This document shows positions 34,899-43,133 of a stretch of 64,000 nt of DNA, piece by piece. The notes beneath the pieces were generated by a model, which saw only the letters and a list, made by a program, of their open reading frames with translations, did no database searches and was not told where the DNA came from. The translations under genes and the position numbers were made by a program. The DNA is from Pedobacter sp. KBS0701 (GTDB lineage: Bacteria > Bacteroidota > Bacteroidia > Sphingobacteriales > Sphingobacteriaceae): assembly GCF_005938645.2 (NCBI RefSeq), contig NZ_CP042171.1, positions 5,828,001 to 5,892,000 on the forward strand, in the 5' to 3' direction. Each line of letters starts with the position of its first letter. Position 1 is the stretch's first letter.

Positions 34899-35297
34899 AT
34901 GACTGTCTTTTCAAAAATCGTTGCAGGCGAAATCCCTGCACATGTTGTAGCCGAAACCGTAGAATATTTAGCCTTTTTAGATGTTCAGCCGTTAACTGCA
35001 GGGCATGTATTGGTGATCCCTAAGATTGAAACCGACTATATCTTCGATATGGATGAGGATTTATATGTTGGTTTGTGGATGTTCGCTAAGATTGTAGCCA
35101 AAGGTGTAAAAATTGCTTTCCCTTGTAAAAAGGTAGGTGTTTCGGTAATCGGATTGGAAGTTCCGCACGCACATATCCATTTAATACCGATGAATAGTGT
35201 AAGCGATATGAACTTTAGCAAAGAAAAATTAAAGCCTACCCATGAAGAATTGGCTGAGGCTGCTGAGAAAATTAAGCAGGCTTTATTAACTGTATAA
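34899..35297 (+). CDS. HIT family nucleotide hydrolase/transferase
   Basis: Histidine-triad protein (HINT/Fhit-like) acting on nucleotidyl phosphoramidates or dinucleotides. The start at 34899 (MTVFSKIVAGEIPAHVV) matches the family; longer in-frame starts lie inside greA. The 132-residue product has the triad HAHIHLIP (about 96-103). The cysteine/His zinc ligands of some HINT proteins are not evident. The stop lies against the hairpin of the convergent lipoprotein gene. The greA-HIT order looks like an operon. Confidence 0.94.
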   Translation: MTVFSKIVAGEIPAHVVAETVEYLAFLDVQPLTAGHVLVIPKIETDYIFDMDEDLYVGLWMFAKIVAKGVKIAFPCKKVGVSVIGLEVPHAHIHLIPMNSVSDMNFSKEKLKPTHEELAEAAEKIKQALLTV

Positions 35298-35327
35298 AAA
35301 AGGCCGGCTGCGAAAACACAGCCGACC
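35296..35327 (-). terminator. Intrinsic terminator of the Lipoprotein_15-type gene
   Basis: GGCCGGCTG (35302-35310) and CAGCCGACC (35319-35327) form the stem, with one G-T-type mismatch, followed on the minus strand by six T. It overlaps the stop of the convergent HIT gene. Confidence 0.85.
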
Positions 35328-35354
35328 GTCCTAACCCGCCTAACCCAAATATTT

Positions 35355-36212
35355 TTATTGTGCCGGGGCAACAGTAGCATTTAGTTGTAATACCGGCCAA
35401 GTTAAACCTGGCCCTCTTCCGATTACTATGCCCAGGTTGTCTCCTCTTTTTACATCTGAGATCCAGTAGTATAATGGCCATCCTTTATAGGTTAACTGTT
35501 TTTTGTTAATTGTGGCTACAGTAATTACACCAACATCCGTTTTTGTTACCGCAGAAGGTACGTTAAGCACTTCAGATTCATACACTGGCCAAATACCTTC
35601 TTGTGTTACACTCTTGGTGTATGTGTTTACACCATTTTTGTCTGGCGCAAAAGCATACAAAGTACGTCCTTTGCTGTCAGTTAAGTAAATGGTTTTGCCA
35701 TCGCCTACAGCATAAGTACTGGTGTAATTGATACTGTTTCCCGTTAATTGTGCATTAGCCAGCATTAAAGAATAATCGGGCTTGGCTACAAACCATATTC
35801 CACCAACACCATCCCCCTTAATATCACCTTTTGCAGCATCGCCGGCAAAATAATAAAGTGGATAACCGCGATAAGTACTCTGTTTACGGCCATCGGCACG
35901 GGTAACTTCACCAACTTCGGCTTTGTTCAGGTTTAAATCTGTACTGGCATCTGCAGAATAATAAAGTGGCCAGGTGGTTTCGCAACCATCTGTACAGGTT
36001 GGTGCACCTGCAGCATCATTTGCGAAAAAGTATAAGGTTTTGCCGTCTTTATCGGTTAATACTGATCCGAATTTGGCGTTTGTTGCCAATTGGATACCTT
36101 TTTTGTTATTACCGATGGGTGTAGGGTCTTCTGAACTATTTTTTTTGCAGGCTATAAATACCATGGCTATACATACTAGCGCCAATAGATTCTTTTTTAA
36201 GTAGATTAGCAT
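35355..36212 (-). CDS. Lipoprotein with Lipoprotein_15 secreted repeats
   Basis: Cell-envelope lipoprotein of unknown role. The 285-residue product has a signal ending MVFIAC, with Cys near residue 22. Two pairs of the PF03640 repeat follow: GKTLYFFANDAAGAPTCTDG with TTWPLYY, and RGYPLYYFAGDAAKGDIKGD, then GRTLYAFAPDKNG with GIWPVYE, and YKGWPLYYWISDVKRGDN. It is monocistronic with its own terminator. Family members are small periplasmic or surface proteins without a known activity. Confidence 0.88.
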   Translation of the reverse strand: MLIYLKKNLLALVCIAMVFIACKKNSSEDPTPIGNNKKGIQLATNAKFGSVLTDKDGKTLYFFANDAAGAPTCTDGCETTWPLYYSADASTDLNLNKAEVGEVTRADGRKQSTYRGYPLYYFAGDAAKGDIKGDGVGGIWFVAKPDYSLMLANAQLTGNSINYTSTYAVGDGKTIYLTDSKGRTLYAFAPDKNGVNTYTKSVTQEGIWPVYESEVLNVPSAVTKTDVGVITVATINKKQLTYKGWPLYYWISDVKRGDNLGIVIGRGPGLTWPVLQLNATVAPAQ

Positions 36213-36390
36213 AAGATTTTTGTTTTAGTTTTAACTTTAATAAAAATTGATATGCTGCTATTACGCCCCCAAGTTGTAAATGGTTGCTTGTAGAATGGAT
36301 ATTTTCGACCAAAAACGAACGAAATAAAATATTTTTTAAAAATAAATTTTTAAGGCAACCTTTTGTTATCCCTTGCCGTAATGTGTGTTG

Positions 36391-36405
36391 AAAGGAGAAC
36401 TTGTG
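36391..36405 (+). promoter_or_regulatory. Shine-Dalgarno site fixing a GTG start of the ECF sigma gene
   Basis: AAAGGAG (36391-36397) lies 5 bases before GTG at 36403. Shine-Dalgarno sites are rare in this window, so this one favours 36403 over the alternative GTG at 36385. Confidence 0.6.
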
Positions 36406-37026
36406 ACCGCTACCCGCGATAGTGAAGAAATTATACAAAAGTATATTCAGGGCTGCATTAGAAATGAAAGAGATAGTCAAAAAGCGCTATACAAACATTT
36501 CTATAGCTTTGCTATGGGTATATGTTTACGTTACGCACACGACAGGTTGGATGCTGCAGGGATACTGAACGATGGATTTTTTAAAGCCTTTAAAAATATA
36601 GCCAAATATGAAAATTCTAAGGCGTTTATGCCCTGGCTTGGACGGATTATAACCAATACCGCTATCGATTATTACCGGGCCAATCTAAAATTTGCTGATC
36701 ATGTAGATATTCTTGATCATGAAAATATTGCACAGGTAAGTTCTGTATATGATAAGTTAGCTTATCACGATTTATTGGCAATGGTACAAAAGCTGAGCCC
36801 GGGTTACCGTACCGTTTTTAACCTCTTTGCCATTGACGGATATACGCATGAAGAAATTGCTGAAATGCTTGGGATATCGATAGGTACATCAAAATCGAAC
36901 CTGTTTAAGGCCAGGCAGAAATTACAGGAAATGTTAAAAGCTACTGATGCGAAAACTTACCAGGTGAGGAGTTCGGGCGTAGATAAAAACCTTTTACAGA
37001 TAAGGTTAAACACAAATATGCAATGA
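36403..37026 (+). CDS. ECF-type RNA polymerase sigma factor
   Basis: Alternative sigma factor with regions 2 and 4 only. From the GTG at 36403 it has 207 residues. Region 2 includes ALYKHFYSFAMGICLRYAHD and DGFFKAFKNIAKYE. Region 4 is SPGYRTVFNLFAIDGYTHEE with IAEMLGISIGTSKSNLFKAR. It overlaps the next gene by 4 bp, and that gene encodes a membrane-anchored barrel protein likely to act as its control partner. Confidence 0.9.
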   Translation: MTATRDSEEIIQKYIQGCIRNERDSQKALYKHFYSFAMGICLRYAHDRLDAAGILNDGFFKAFKNIAKYENSKAFMPWLGRIITNTAIDYYRANLKFADHVDILDHENIAQVSSVYDKLAYHDLLAMVQKLSPGYRTVFNLFAIDGYTHEEIAEMLGISIGTSKSNLFKARQKLQEMLKATDAKTYQVRSSGVDKNLLQIRLNTNMQ

Positions 37027-38198
37027 AAGAGGGAAAAGATATAGATAAATTATTTAAAGATGGATTGGGAAACCCCGACCTGCCTTTTAATGATTTAGAT
37101 TGGGATAATCTGGAGGAGAGATTGCATCCAACACCAAAAAGGAGGATTGTGCCCTTATTTTGGCTTACCGCTGCAGCTGGAATCGCAGCAATATTATTGA
37201 TCGTATTTTTATTGGTAAAACCATCAAACCATAAAACAGATGTTAATGCGGTGGTAAAAACCGATAAGGAGGATCAAAACCAAACTAAAGCACAATATGA
37301 TACCGGTGCATTAACTGACGTACCTGCTAAGCAAATCGTTCCTGATGTAAATGCAGATTCAAATTTGTTCGCTATAAAGCAAAGGAATACAGGAGAACGT
37401 GGAAAACAGCAACAAAAAAATAATACAGAAATTGAGCAAAAACTGATTGAGAACGGAATCAATAATGCCAATACATTGGCTAACCTGATATATCAACCAA
37501 CATTAAACTCAGCAAATAATCCTATCGCATTTAAAGATCAGAAAATGACGGTTAACGTTGCCGTTGGTAAGCCTGAACGCATAAAACCGCCGGTTGTGAA
37601 ACAAAAATCGAGATTTGTATTGAGTATTTTAGCTGCACCTGATTTAACCAGTGTTCAGAAATCCGGGACAAGCAATTTAAGTGGTGGCTTTGGAGTAGAG
37701 GCTACTTATATGATTACTAAAAAATTGAGTGTGAGCACCGGAGCGTCTTACGCCAAGAAAATTTACGATTCAGATTTTAGTTTATACAAGCCCAACACCA
37801 GTTACGTTTTTAATGTGGCCCCATCAAAAATCCATGCCAATTGCGATGTAATCGACATTCCTTTAAACGTAAATTATAAGGTTTTTGGAAATAGCAGAAA
37901 TTCAGTTTCAGTGAGTACCGGGCTTTCGAGTTATATCATGTTAAAGGAACAGTATACCTACTCTTACAATGGTGCGTATCAAGGTCCTCAAAATTTCGAA
38001 GTAAGAAACGAGAACCAACATTATTTAGGTATTGCCAATGTTGGGGTAGAATTTCAACATAAAATAAACAATAATTTAAGTATTAGTGCTAAACCTTTCA
38101 TGAAAATCCCATTAACCGACATTGGTTATGGCAATTCAAAACTATCCTCAACAGGTGTAGCAGTTTCGGTAAATATGAACTTATTTAAGAAAAATTAA
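37023..38198 (+). CDS. ECF-sigma partner: membrane-anchored protein with C-terminal outer-membrane-barrel-like domain
   Basis: 391 residues. A soluble acidic N-terminus (about 1-42, MKEGKDIDKLFKDGLGNPDL) precedes one membrane helix (about 43-65, IVPLFWLTAAAGIAAILLIV). A Gln/Asn-rich linker (about 66-185) leads to a C-terminal domain of alternating beta strands (FVLSILAAPDLTSVQKS ... GVEATYMITKKLSVSTGASY ... FMKIPLTDIGYG) typical of Bacteroidota outer-membrane beta-barrels. The N-terminus is placed as in anti-sigma factors. The 4-bp overlap with the sigma gene supports functional coupling. How one chain spans both membranes is unresolved. Confidence 0.8.
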   Translation: MKEGKDIDKLFKDGLGNPDLPFNDLDWDNLEERLHPTPKRRIVPLFWLTAAAGIAAILLIVFLLVKPSNHKTDVNAVVKTDKEDQNQTKAQYDTGALTDVPAKQIVPDVNADSNLFAIKQRNTGERGKQQQKNNTEIEQKLIENGINNANTLANLIYQPTLNSANNPIAFKDQKMTVNVAVGKPERIKPPVVKQKSRFVLSILAAPDLTSVQKSGTSNLSGGFGVEATYMITKKLSVSTGASYAKKIYDSDFSLYKPNTSYVFNVAPSKIHANCDVIDIPLNVNYKVFGNSRNSVSVSTGLSSYIMLKEQYTYSYNGAYQGPQNFEVRNENQHYLGIANVGVEFQHKINNNLSISAKPFMKIPLTDIGYGNSKLSSTGVAVSVNMNLFKKN

Positions 38199-39085
38199 TG
38201 TTTAATATTTTTAATCGGGTCGGGTAAAGGTACAAAACCTGTTTCACCAGGAACAGGCTTAAAGCTTTGTTCTAACCATTTTTGCTTTGCTTTTTCGATG
38301 AGTTCTCTATCCGAGGCCACAAAATTCCAGTAAATGAAGCGCTCTTCAGGGAAAGGCTCGCCGCCAAAAATGTAAACCATAGTATTGGCGTGCATGGTGA
38401 ATTCGCAGAGTTTGGCATCGTTAGCAATTAAAATCTGGCGGGGTTCGAAAATATGGCCGTCACTTTCTATTGCTCCTTCTAAAATATACAAGGCACTCTC
38501 TCCGAAAAGATAATCGCCAATATTTACTTTATTACGATTTGTGCTTTTCAACTCTAGAAAATACAGCGGACTGTAGATGGGTACGGGTGATTTTCGTCCG
38601 AAAGCTTCTCCGGCGATTAATTTAATGGCAACGCCATCTTGCTCCCATGAAGGGATATCGGCACTATCTACGTGAAAAAATTCCGGGTCCATTTGTTCCA
38701 GCGCTTTTGGCAAAGCCACCCAGATCTGTAAGCCATGGAGCATTTTATCGGTATGACGAAGGTATTCAGGAGTTCTTTCTGAATGTACAATGCCGCTGCC
38801 TGATGTCATCCAGTTTACCTGCCCGGGTTTGATTACCACATCAGAGCCAAGACTGTCTTTATGAGTAATTTCTCCTTCGAACAAAAAAGTTAGGGTAGAA
38901 AGTCCAATATGCGGATGCGGCGGAACATCAAGATTTTCGTGATCGCTCATCGCTGCCGGCCCCATGTGGTCGATAAAAGAGAAAGGACCAACCATGCGTT
39001 TCTCTCTGAAAGGCAAAAGTCTGCCAACCATAAAATTGCCAATATTTGCGGGCCTTTCTTCGATAATGAGTTTAATGTTCGACAT
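38195..39085 (-). CDS. Pirin family protein
   Basis: Bicupin of the pirin family; members act as quercetinase-like dioxygenases or redox-linked regulators. The 296-residue product has the N-terminal metal-binding cupin with HPHIGLSTLTFLFEGEITHK and the motif NWMTSGSGIVHSERT. The C-terminal cupin includes YILEGAIESDGH and FGGEPFPEERFIYWNF. Its stop overlaps that of the convergent barrel gene by 4 bp. The family is sure, the substrate unknown. Confidence 0.92.
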   Translation of the reverse strand: MSNIKLIIEERPANIGNFMVGRLLPFREKRMVGPFSFIDHMGPAAMSDHENLDVPPHPHIGLSTLTFLFEGEITHKDSLGSDVVIKPGQVNWMTSGSGIVHSERTPEYLRHTDKMLHGLQIWVALPKALEQMDPEFFHVDSADIPSWEQDGVAIKLIAGEAFGRKSPVPIYSPLYFLELKSTNRNKVNIGDYLFGESALYILEGAIESDGHIFEPRQILIANDAKLCEFTMHANTMVYIFGGEPFPEERFIYWNFVASDRELIEKAKQKWLEQSFKPVPGETGFVPLPDPIKNIKH

Positions 39086-39809
39086 CTGGAGATCAATTTT
39101 AAAGAGGTGAATTTAAGGAAAAAGGCTGGGATTTAAATTGAAATTCTATTCGTCACGTTATTTCGAGTGAAGTGCAACGGAGTCGGGAAATCTATAAGAA
39201 TGGTATTTGGAAATGTGGATTCCGAAAGAAATGAATAATGATTGCATACGTGTCAGATGGTAACATCTAACTCCACAGAAAGATAGATCTCTCCATTTCA
39301 CTGCATTTCAGTCGAGATGACGAAACCTAATTATCAAGAAGAAGACCTGTTTTGTTTTGGAAAGCAATTACAGAAGCTTTTGGGTTATTGTAGTCCCGCT
39401 CCGCTTCTGCCAATTTGAAGGAATTGGCATCCCGCTTTAATCGGGTTTAGTTGGACCCGGTATTGCTACTGTCAGAGGTCAAATAAACCCGACCGCCAGC
39501 GTTATTCCGACTTTTTCAGTCGGGATTAAGCAAAAGGGCGGGGCTGGAGCAACCGAAGCATTGCAGGTACTGCTTTACTAAACATAGAGAAAAAATCTAT
39601 TCATTTATCATATAACTTACGAAATTTCTCTTTCGTTGCTGAAAAAGCCTGCTCGTAATGATGGATTAGCCGAAAATGCAACTAACTCCGTGATTTCTGG
39701 TTTTCCGTGGCAAAAATTCTGATGTCAGATGGTAACATCTGATATCACCAACAAAAAAGCATCTCAAAAGAGATGCTTTTAAATTAAAAAGAAAAATAAG
39801 GATATTTAT
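39086..39809. repeat. 724-bp gene-free spacer rich in interspersed repeats
   Basis: Contains two oppositely oriented copies of the dispersed repeat (39151-39195 and 39283-39321). Two copies of a TCAGATGGTAACATCT hairpin are present (39254-39269, and 39725-39742 where the stem is 7 bp perfect). A GC-richer block (39390-39560) holds short hairpins such as CCCGCTTTAATCGGG and CCGACTTTTTCAGTCGG. No coding frame is supported. Confidence 0.65.
39755..39780. terminator. Intrinsic terminator of the OYE gene
   Basis: AAAAGCATCTC (39755-39765) and GAGATGCTTTT (39770-39780), an 11-bp perfect stem with an AAAA loop. T-runs on both strands; 30 bp after the OYE stop. Confidence 0.88.
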
Positions 39810-40910
39810 TTATACTAACTGCATTAAAGCCTCTTTGCTAAAGCCTTTCAATTCTTCCATGCGGTTATGTTTAATTTTTTCTACCCAGTTTGGATCTGCT
39901 AAAAGCGGTCGACCAACGGCTACTAAATCGAAGTCGCCCCGGTCCATTCTACGTACCAGTTCGTCTAATGAGCTAGGTTGTGAACTTTGACCTGCGAAAG
40001 CACCAAAGAAATCGCCATCCAAGCCAACAGAACCTACTGAAATAGTTGCTTTTCCGGTTACTTTTTTCGCCCAACCTGCAAAGTTCAAATCAGAACCTTC
40101 AAACTCAGGCTCCCAGAAACGACGTTGCGAACAATGAAAAATATCAATTCCGGCTTCGGCCAATGGTGTTAACCATTGTTCCATTTCCTGCTCGTTTTTA
40201 GCCAATTTGAAATCATAGGCAGCAGGTTTGAATTGTGATAAACGGATAATTAAGGCGAAATCTTCACCAACCCTTTTCCGTACCTCTGTAATTACTTCAA
40301 CAGCAAAACGGGTACGCTCGGCTAAGGTTTTGCCTCCATAAATATCGGTGCGGTTATTTGTACCATCCCAAAAAAACTGATCGATCAGATATTGGTGTGC
40401 ACCATGTATTTCAACCGTATCGAAACCCAGAGCTTTGGCATCAGCCGCCGCCTGACCAAAAGCAGCAATGGTATCAGCAATTGCTGCATCTGTCATAGGT
40501 ACACCGTTTTCGAAACCAGGTTTGTTAAAACTTGATGGACCTTCGAAAGGTGTATCTGGTAACCAGCCTGATGCGTGGTTTTCCATAATTCCCTGGTGCC
40601 AGATCTGTGGGCCCATTTGCCCGCCGGCCTGGTGAACGTCATTAATTACCTGCTGCCATCCCGCCAAAGCTTCGGTACCATAAAAATGTGGAATGTTTGG
40701 ATCTGCGGAAGAAGATGGGCGGTTAATTACAGTACCTTCTGACAAAATTAAGCCTACTTCGCCAGCGGCTCTTTTTGCATAATAGGCTGCAACTTCGGGT
40801 GTTGGCACTCCGCCTGGAGAGAAAGATCTCGTCATTGGTGCCATTACAATCCTGTTTTTTGTATTTAATGTTTTAAGGCTAAAGGGCCTGAATAAACTAT
40901 CTGTGTTCAT
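39810..40910 (-). CDS. Old yellow enzyme family NADH:flavin oxidoreductase (alkene reductase)
   Basis: FMN-dependent TIM-barrel ene-reductase reducing activated alkenes, nitro compounds or quinones. The 366-residue product starts SLFRPFSLKTLNTKNRIVMA with APMTRS (FMN site). It carries the substrate-binding pair in FDTVEIHGAHQYLIDQFFWD, then the NNRTDIYGG loop and the phosphate-binding GSVGLDGD and AVGRPLLADP. It follows an ArsR-type regulator gene by 11 bp, so the two form an operon, probably responding to electrophilic or oxidative stress. Confidence 0.94.
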   Translation of the reverse strand: MNTDSLFRPFSLKTLNTKNRIVMAPMTRSFSPGGVPTPEVAAYYAKRAAGEVGLILSEGTVINRPSSSADPNIPHFYGTEALAGWQQVINDVHQAGGQMGPQIWHQGIMENHASGWLPDTPFEGPSSFNKPGFENGVPMTDAAIADTIAAFGQAAADAKALGFDTVEIHGAHQYLIDQFFWDGTNNRTDIYGGKTLAERTRFAVEVITEVRKRVGEDFALIIRLSQFKPAAYDFKLAKNEQEMEQWLTPLAEAGIDIFHCSQRRFWEPEFEGSDLNFAGWAKKVTGKATISVGSVGLDGDFFGAFAGQSSQPSSLDELVRRMDRGDFDLVAVGRPLLADPNWVEKIKHNRMEELKGFSKEALMQLV

Positions 40911-40921
40911 ATATTTCTAAA

Positions 40922-41224
40922 TTATAATTCGGTATTGATGATTTCGCTTAATTTTTTTAAGCCTTCTTTATTGCGTTTGTAATAAGTCCATTGGCCCAGG
41001 CGGGTAGAGCTGATTAAATCAGCACGCTGTAAAATAGACAGGTATTCGGAGATGGTACTTTGTGATAAACCACTTTTAATCTGGATCTGTCCAACGCAAA
41101 CACCAACGTTTTCAAAATCGGCATTTGGCTGTTCCGGAAAGTTTAACTCGGGCTCTTTTAGCCAACCTAAAATCTGTAAACGTGTTTTGTTCGAAAGGGC
41201 TTTAAATATTTCTACCTGATCCAT
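40922..41224 (-). CDS. ArsR-family transcriptional repressor
   Basis: Winged-helix repressor controlling itself and the downstream OYE gene. The start at 41224 (MDQVEIFKALSNKTRLQILG) is typical of ArsR. An earlier in-frame ATG at 41260 would place the operator inside the gene and is rejected. The 100-residue product has the recognition region KSGLSQSTISEYLSILQRAD and the beta-wing RLGQWTYYKRN. A Cys lies in FENVGVCVGQIQ; a redox or electrophile-sensing role is possible but not shown. Confidence 0.9.
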   Translation of the reverse strand: MDQVEIFKALSNKTRLQILGWLKEPELNFPEQPNADFENVGVCVGQIQIKSGLSQSTISEYLSILQRADLISSTRLGQWTYYKRNKEGLKKLSEIINTEL

Positions 41225-41228
41225 GACA

Positions 41229-41258
41229 CAAAGGTATATCGACTTTTCCCGATATACC
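41229..41258 (-). promoter_or_regulatory. ArsR-type operator overlapping the promoter of the arsR-OYE operon
   Basis: GGTATATCG (41233-41241) and CGATATACC (41250-41258) are perfect 9-bp inverted arms with an 8-bp spacer. The minus-strand -7 element TACCTTTG (41229-41236) overlaps the proximal arm and lies 4 bp before the ATG. Binding here would block transcription, and the message may be leaderless. Confidence 0.75.
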
Positions 41259-41560
41259 AATTAAAAGAGTAAAGTTTACAATTAGATGTAAAACTTGAAC
41301 ATGGGTAGAAATGAGTTATGATATGAGCTGAAAAGATTCTTCGTTGCACTATTATTGACTGATTTAGAGAACAGTCTTCATTCCAGTACAGGCCCTATTG
41401 TGGGGACACATCTTTTGGTTTGGGTTTTTATACGTTTTGGTAGCTTGCTTTAATAAATTACAGGTTTTACCGAAGAACGCCGTCAATCCCAAGGGCCGGA
41501 GAAATCAAAAAAACAGTTGTAAAAAAGAACAAATACTACTGCCAAACCTAAACGCAGTGG

Positions 41561-41612
41561 TTTTGTGTTCATAAACACTAATTTAAAACTTTAAATAACT
41601 ATGAACACAAAA
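41561..41612. repeat. Nested 52-bp palindrome
   Basis: TTTTGTGTTCATA (41561-41573) and TATGAACACAAAA (41600-41612) are perfect 13-bp arms. Inside them ATTTAAA (41581-41587) and TTTAAAT (41590-41596) pair again, so the whole block folds into one long stem. Confidence 0.8.
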
Positions 41613-41685
41613 CGAAGTGCCGCTGTTTTTTTGATGCGTGTAGGGCTGTGTAAAAGGCCCATTGCTGGATTGATAAAGCGCTTTG

Positions 41686-41709
41686 GGTACTTTGGCGCTC
41701 CAAAGTACC
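41686..41709. repeat. Perfect 10-bp hairpin
   Basis: GGTACTTTGG (41686-41695), CGCT loop, CCAAAGTACC (41700-41709). No T-run. It resembles the GTACTTTGG-type dispersed palindromes of Pedobacter-like genomes. Confidence 0.7.
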
Positions 41710-41893
41710 ATGCCCCCGCGGCAAAGAGCGGAAAAGACAATGTTTGCACAATTATTTTTTTTTGAAATAAATGCCTTTTATTAGCTGAAAAAGATGCTGA
41801 AATAAATTCAGCATGACGACCGCCTTAATGGATGTACTAAAAAAAACAAATATATAATTAACAAAGATATGTCCGCAAGGGCAAAAAACGGCT

Positions 41894-41932
41894 AAAAAAG
41901 AACGGGGATAAATCATACCGACCTATCCCCGT
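41894..41932 (-). terminator. Intrinsic terminator of the Lys/Ala-rich gene
   Basis: ACGGGGATA (41902-41910) and TATCCCCGT (41924-41932), perfect 9-bp stem. On the minus strand it is followed by TCTTTTTT. Confidence 0.8.
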
Positions 41933-42004
41933 CATCTAAATTAACGCTCTCATATATATAAACAACCAAAAAGATGATTTATTATATTTGATGTAAAATA
42001 TTTT

Positions 42005-42529
42005 TTATTTTTTTGCTGTTGGCTTTTTAGCAGGTGCTTTTGCTTTTTTTTCAGCTACTGGAGTTTCTTCAATCGCTTCCGCTTTTTTCTTTGCAGGCGC
42101 TTTGGTTTTTTTAACTTCTACAGGAGTTTCTTCAGCTTTCCTTTTAGCAGGTGCTTTTGCTTTTTTAACCTCTGCAGGTACTTCTTCAGCTACTACTTCT
42201 TTCTTCTTATCTGGAGCCTTCGCTTTTTTAACTTCAGTAACTGGAGCTTCAACAACAGGTTCTTCTTTAACCTCAACAGATTTCTGAGCATGGTCTTGTT
42301 GGAGATAGTTTGCCAGGATCTGTCTTAAATATACCTCTGGTTTAGGCATATTAATAATGGTTCCACGTTCTTTATCCTGAGATTGTTTAATGTAAGCTGA
42401 TTTAATTTTGCCCCAATCTTTAGAGTAAAGTCTGATAAACATCTCTACAAATTGTTCGTCCGTATATTTTTTAGGCAACCTACCCAGCACTGCCTGAATT
42501 TTTTCTTCTTTTTTATGTAATACCGCCAT
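42005..42529 (-). CDS. Protein with histone H1-like Lys/Ala/Pro-rich tail
   Basis: 174 residues from the ATG at 42529 (MAVLHKKEEKIQAVLGRLPK). The N-terminal 80 residues form a compact helical domain (LPKKYTDEQFVEMFIRLYSK, MPKPEVYLRQILANYLQQ). The C-terminal half is a repetitive tail with five KKxKAPxKK units separated by acidic spacers (EETPVE, EEVPAE), reminiscent of eukaryotic H1 tails and bacterial Hc1-like proteins. DNA or RNA binding is inferred from the tail. It is monocistronic with its own terminator. Confidence 0.75.
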   Translation of the reverse strand: MAVLHKKEEKIQAVLGRLPKKYTDEQFVEMFIRLYSKDWGKIKSAYIKQSQDKERGTIINMPKPEVYLRQILANYLQQDHAQKSVEVKEEPVVEAPVTEVKKAKAPDKKKEVVAEEVPAEVKKAKAPAKRKAEETPVEVKKTKAPAKKKAEAIEETPVAEKKAKAPAKKPTAKK

Positions 42530-42624
42530 GGATTTTATTTTATGCAAAGATAGCCGAATTTTATCATTATCAATTTTTTGCTTTTTGGGGTAAAATGCAT
42601 GGCCCGGGAGGTTAAATTTAACCC

Positions 42625-43023
42625 CTAAAGAACAGCTGTTATTTCTGCTGCTGCTAATTCATTTTTTCTATTCTTTACTAACCGTTCGCGATGTTTTAAC
42701 CCCCAATCCCTTAATTCATCAATTACCCTCTCAAGTGATGCACTATATGGGGTAAGTTCGTAAGTTACGGTAACCGGAGTGGTTGAAAATACTTTTCGGG
42801 TTACAAATTCATTTAATTCCAGATCTTTAAGTTCTTTCGATAATATTTTGGGCGTAATTTCTCCAAGTGATTTTTGGATTTCATTAAATCTCCGCGGTCC
42901 ATCTTGCAAGGAAATAATCAAGGGTAGCTTCCACTTACCGTTTAATACGTAGAGAGCGTCTTTTACTGCGTTTAAACTTGCAGTACAGGTTTCTTTATTA
43001 TGGTATTCTTTTCTTGGCCCCAT
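42625..43023 (-). CDS. HxlR-family transcriptional regulator
   Basis: Winged-helix regulator of the HxlR/DUF24 type, often sensing aldehydes, quinones or oxidants through an N-terminal Cys. The 132-residue product has that Cys in NKETCTASLNAVKDALYVLN, followed by GKWKLPLIISLQDGPRRFNE and ITPKILSKELKDLELNEFVT. It is separated from an SDR gene on the other strand only by a small Lys-rich gene, so it may regulate both itself and that SDR. Confidence 0.92.
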   Translation of the reverse strand: MGPRKEYHNKETCTASLNAVKDALYVLNGKWKLPLIISLQDGPRRFNEIQKSLGEITPKILSKELKDLELNEFVTRKVFSTTPVTVTYELTPYSASLERVIDELRDWGLKHRERLVKNRKNELAAAEITAVL

Positions 43024-43027
43024 AATA

Positions 43028-43072
43028 CAAAGTTATAAGCTTTCATTGAGGATAGCACTATCCTTTAGGATA
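43028..43072 (-). promoter_or_regulatory. hxlR promoter and candidate operator
   Basis: The minus-strand -7 element TAACTTTG (43028-43035) lies 4 bp before the ATG, suggesting a leaderless message. GGATAG/CTATCC (43050-43055 and 43058-43063) is an inverted repeat just upstream, and GGATA recurs at 43068-43072 and near 43085. It is a plausible HxlR binding region. Confidence 0.55.
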
Positions 43073-43133
43073 TTAGTGTCTTTTGGATAGCGAACCCTAA
43101 ATGATTGTTTCTATACATGACCTAAAATACTAA

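Larger units (their letters stand above)
41259..42004. repeat. 746-bp gene-free spacer with several hairpins
   Basis: No coding frame is supported. It holds a nested palindrome at 41561-41612, a 10-bp hairpin at 41686-41709 and the terminator of the Lys-rich gene near 41900. GC content is uneven, with a GC-rich patch around 41700-41730 (TGCCCCCGCGGCAAAGAGCG). Confidence 0.6.

Noticed and set aside
39390..39560. Structured non-coding RNA in a GC-richer block
   Set aside because: The hairpins are short and match dispersed-repeat style; no known RNA motif, promoter or tRNA-like fold could be assigned.
42102..42287. 61-codon plus-strand frame with a repetitive Ala/Phe/Leu pattern
   Set aside because: It is the antisense of the Lys/Ala/Pro repeat tail, which explains its regular pattern.
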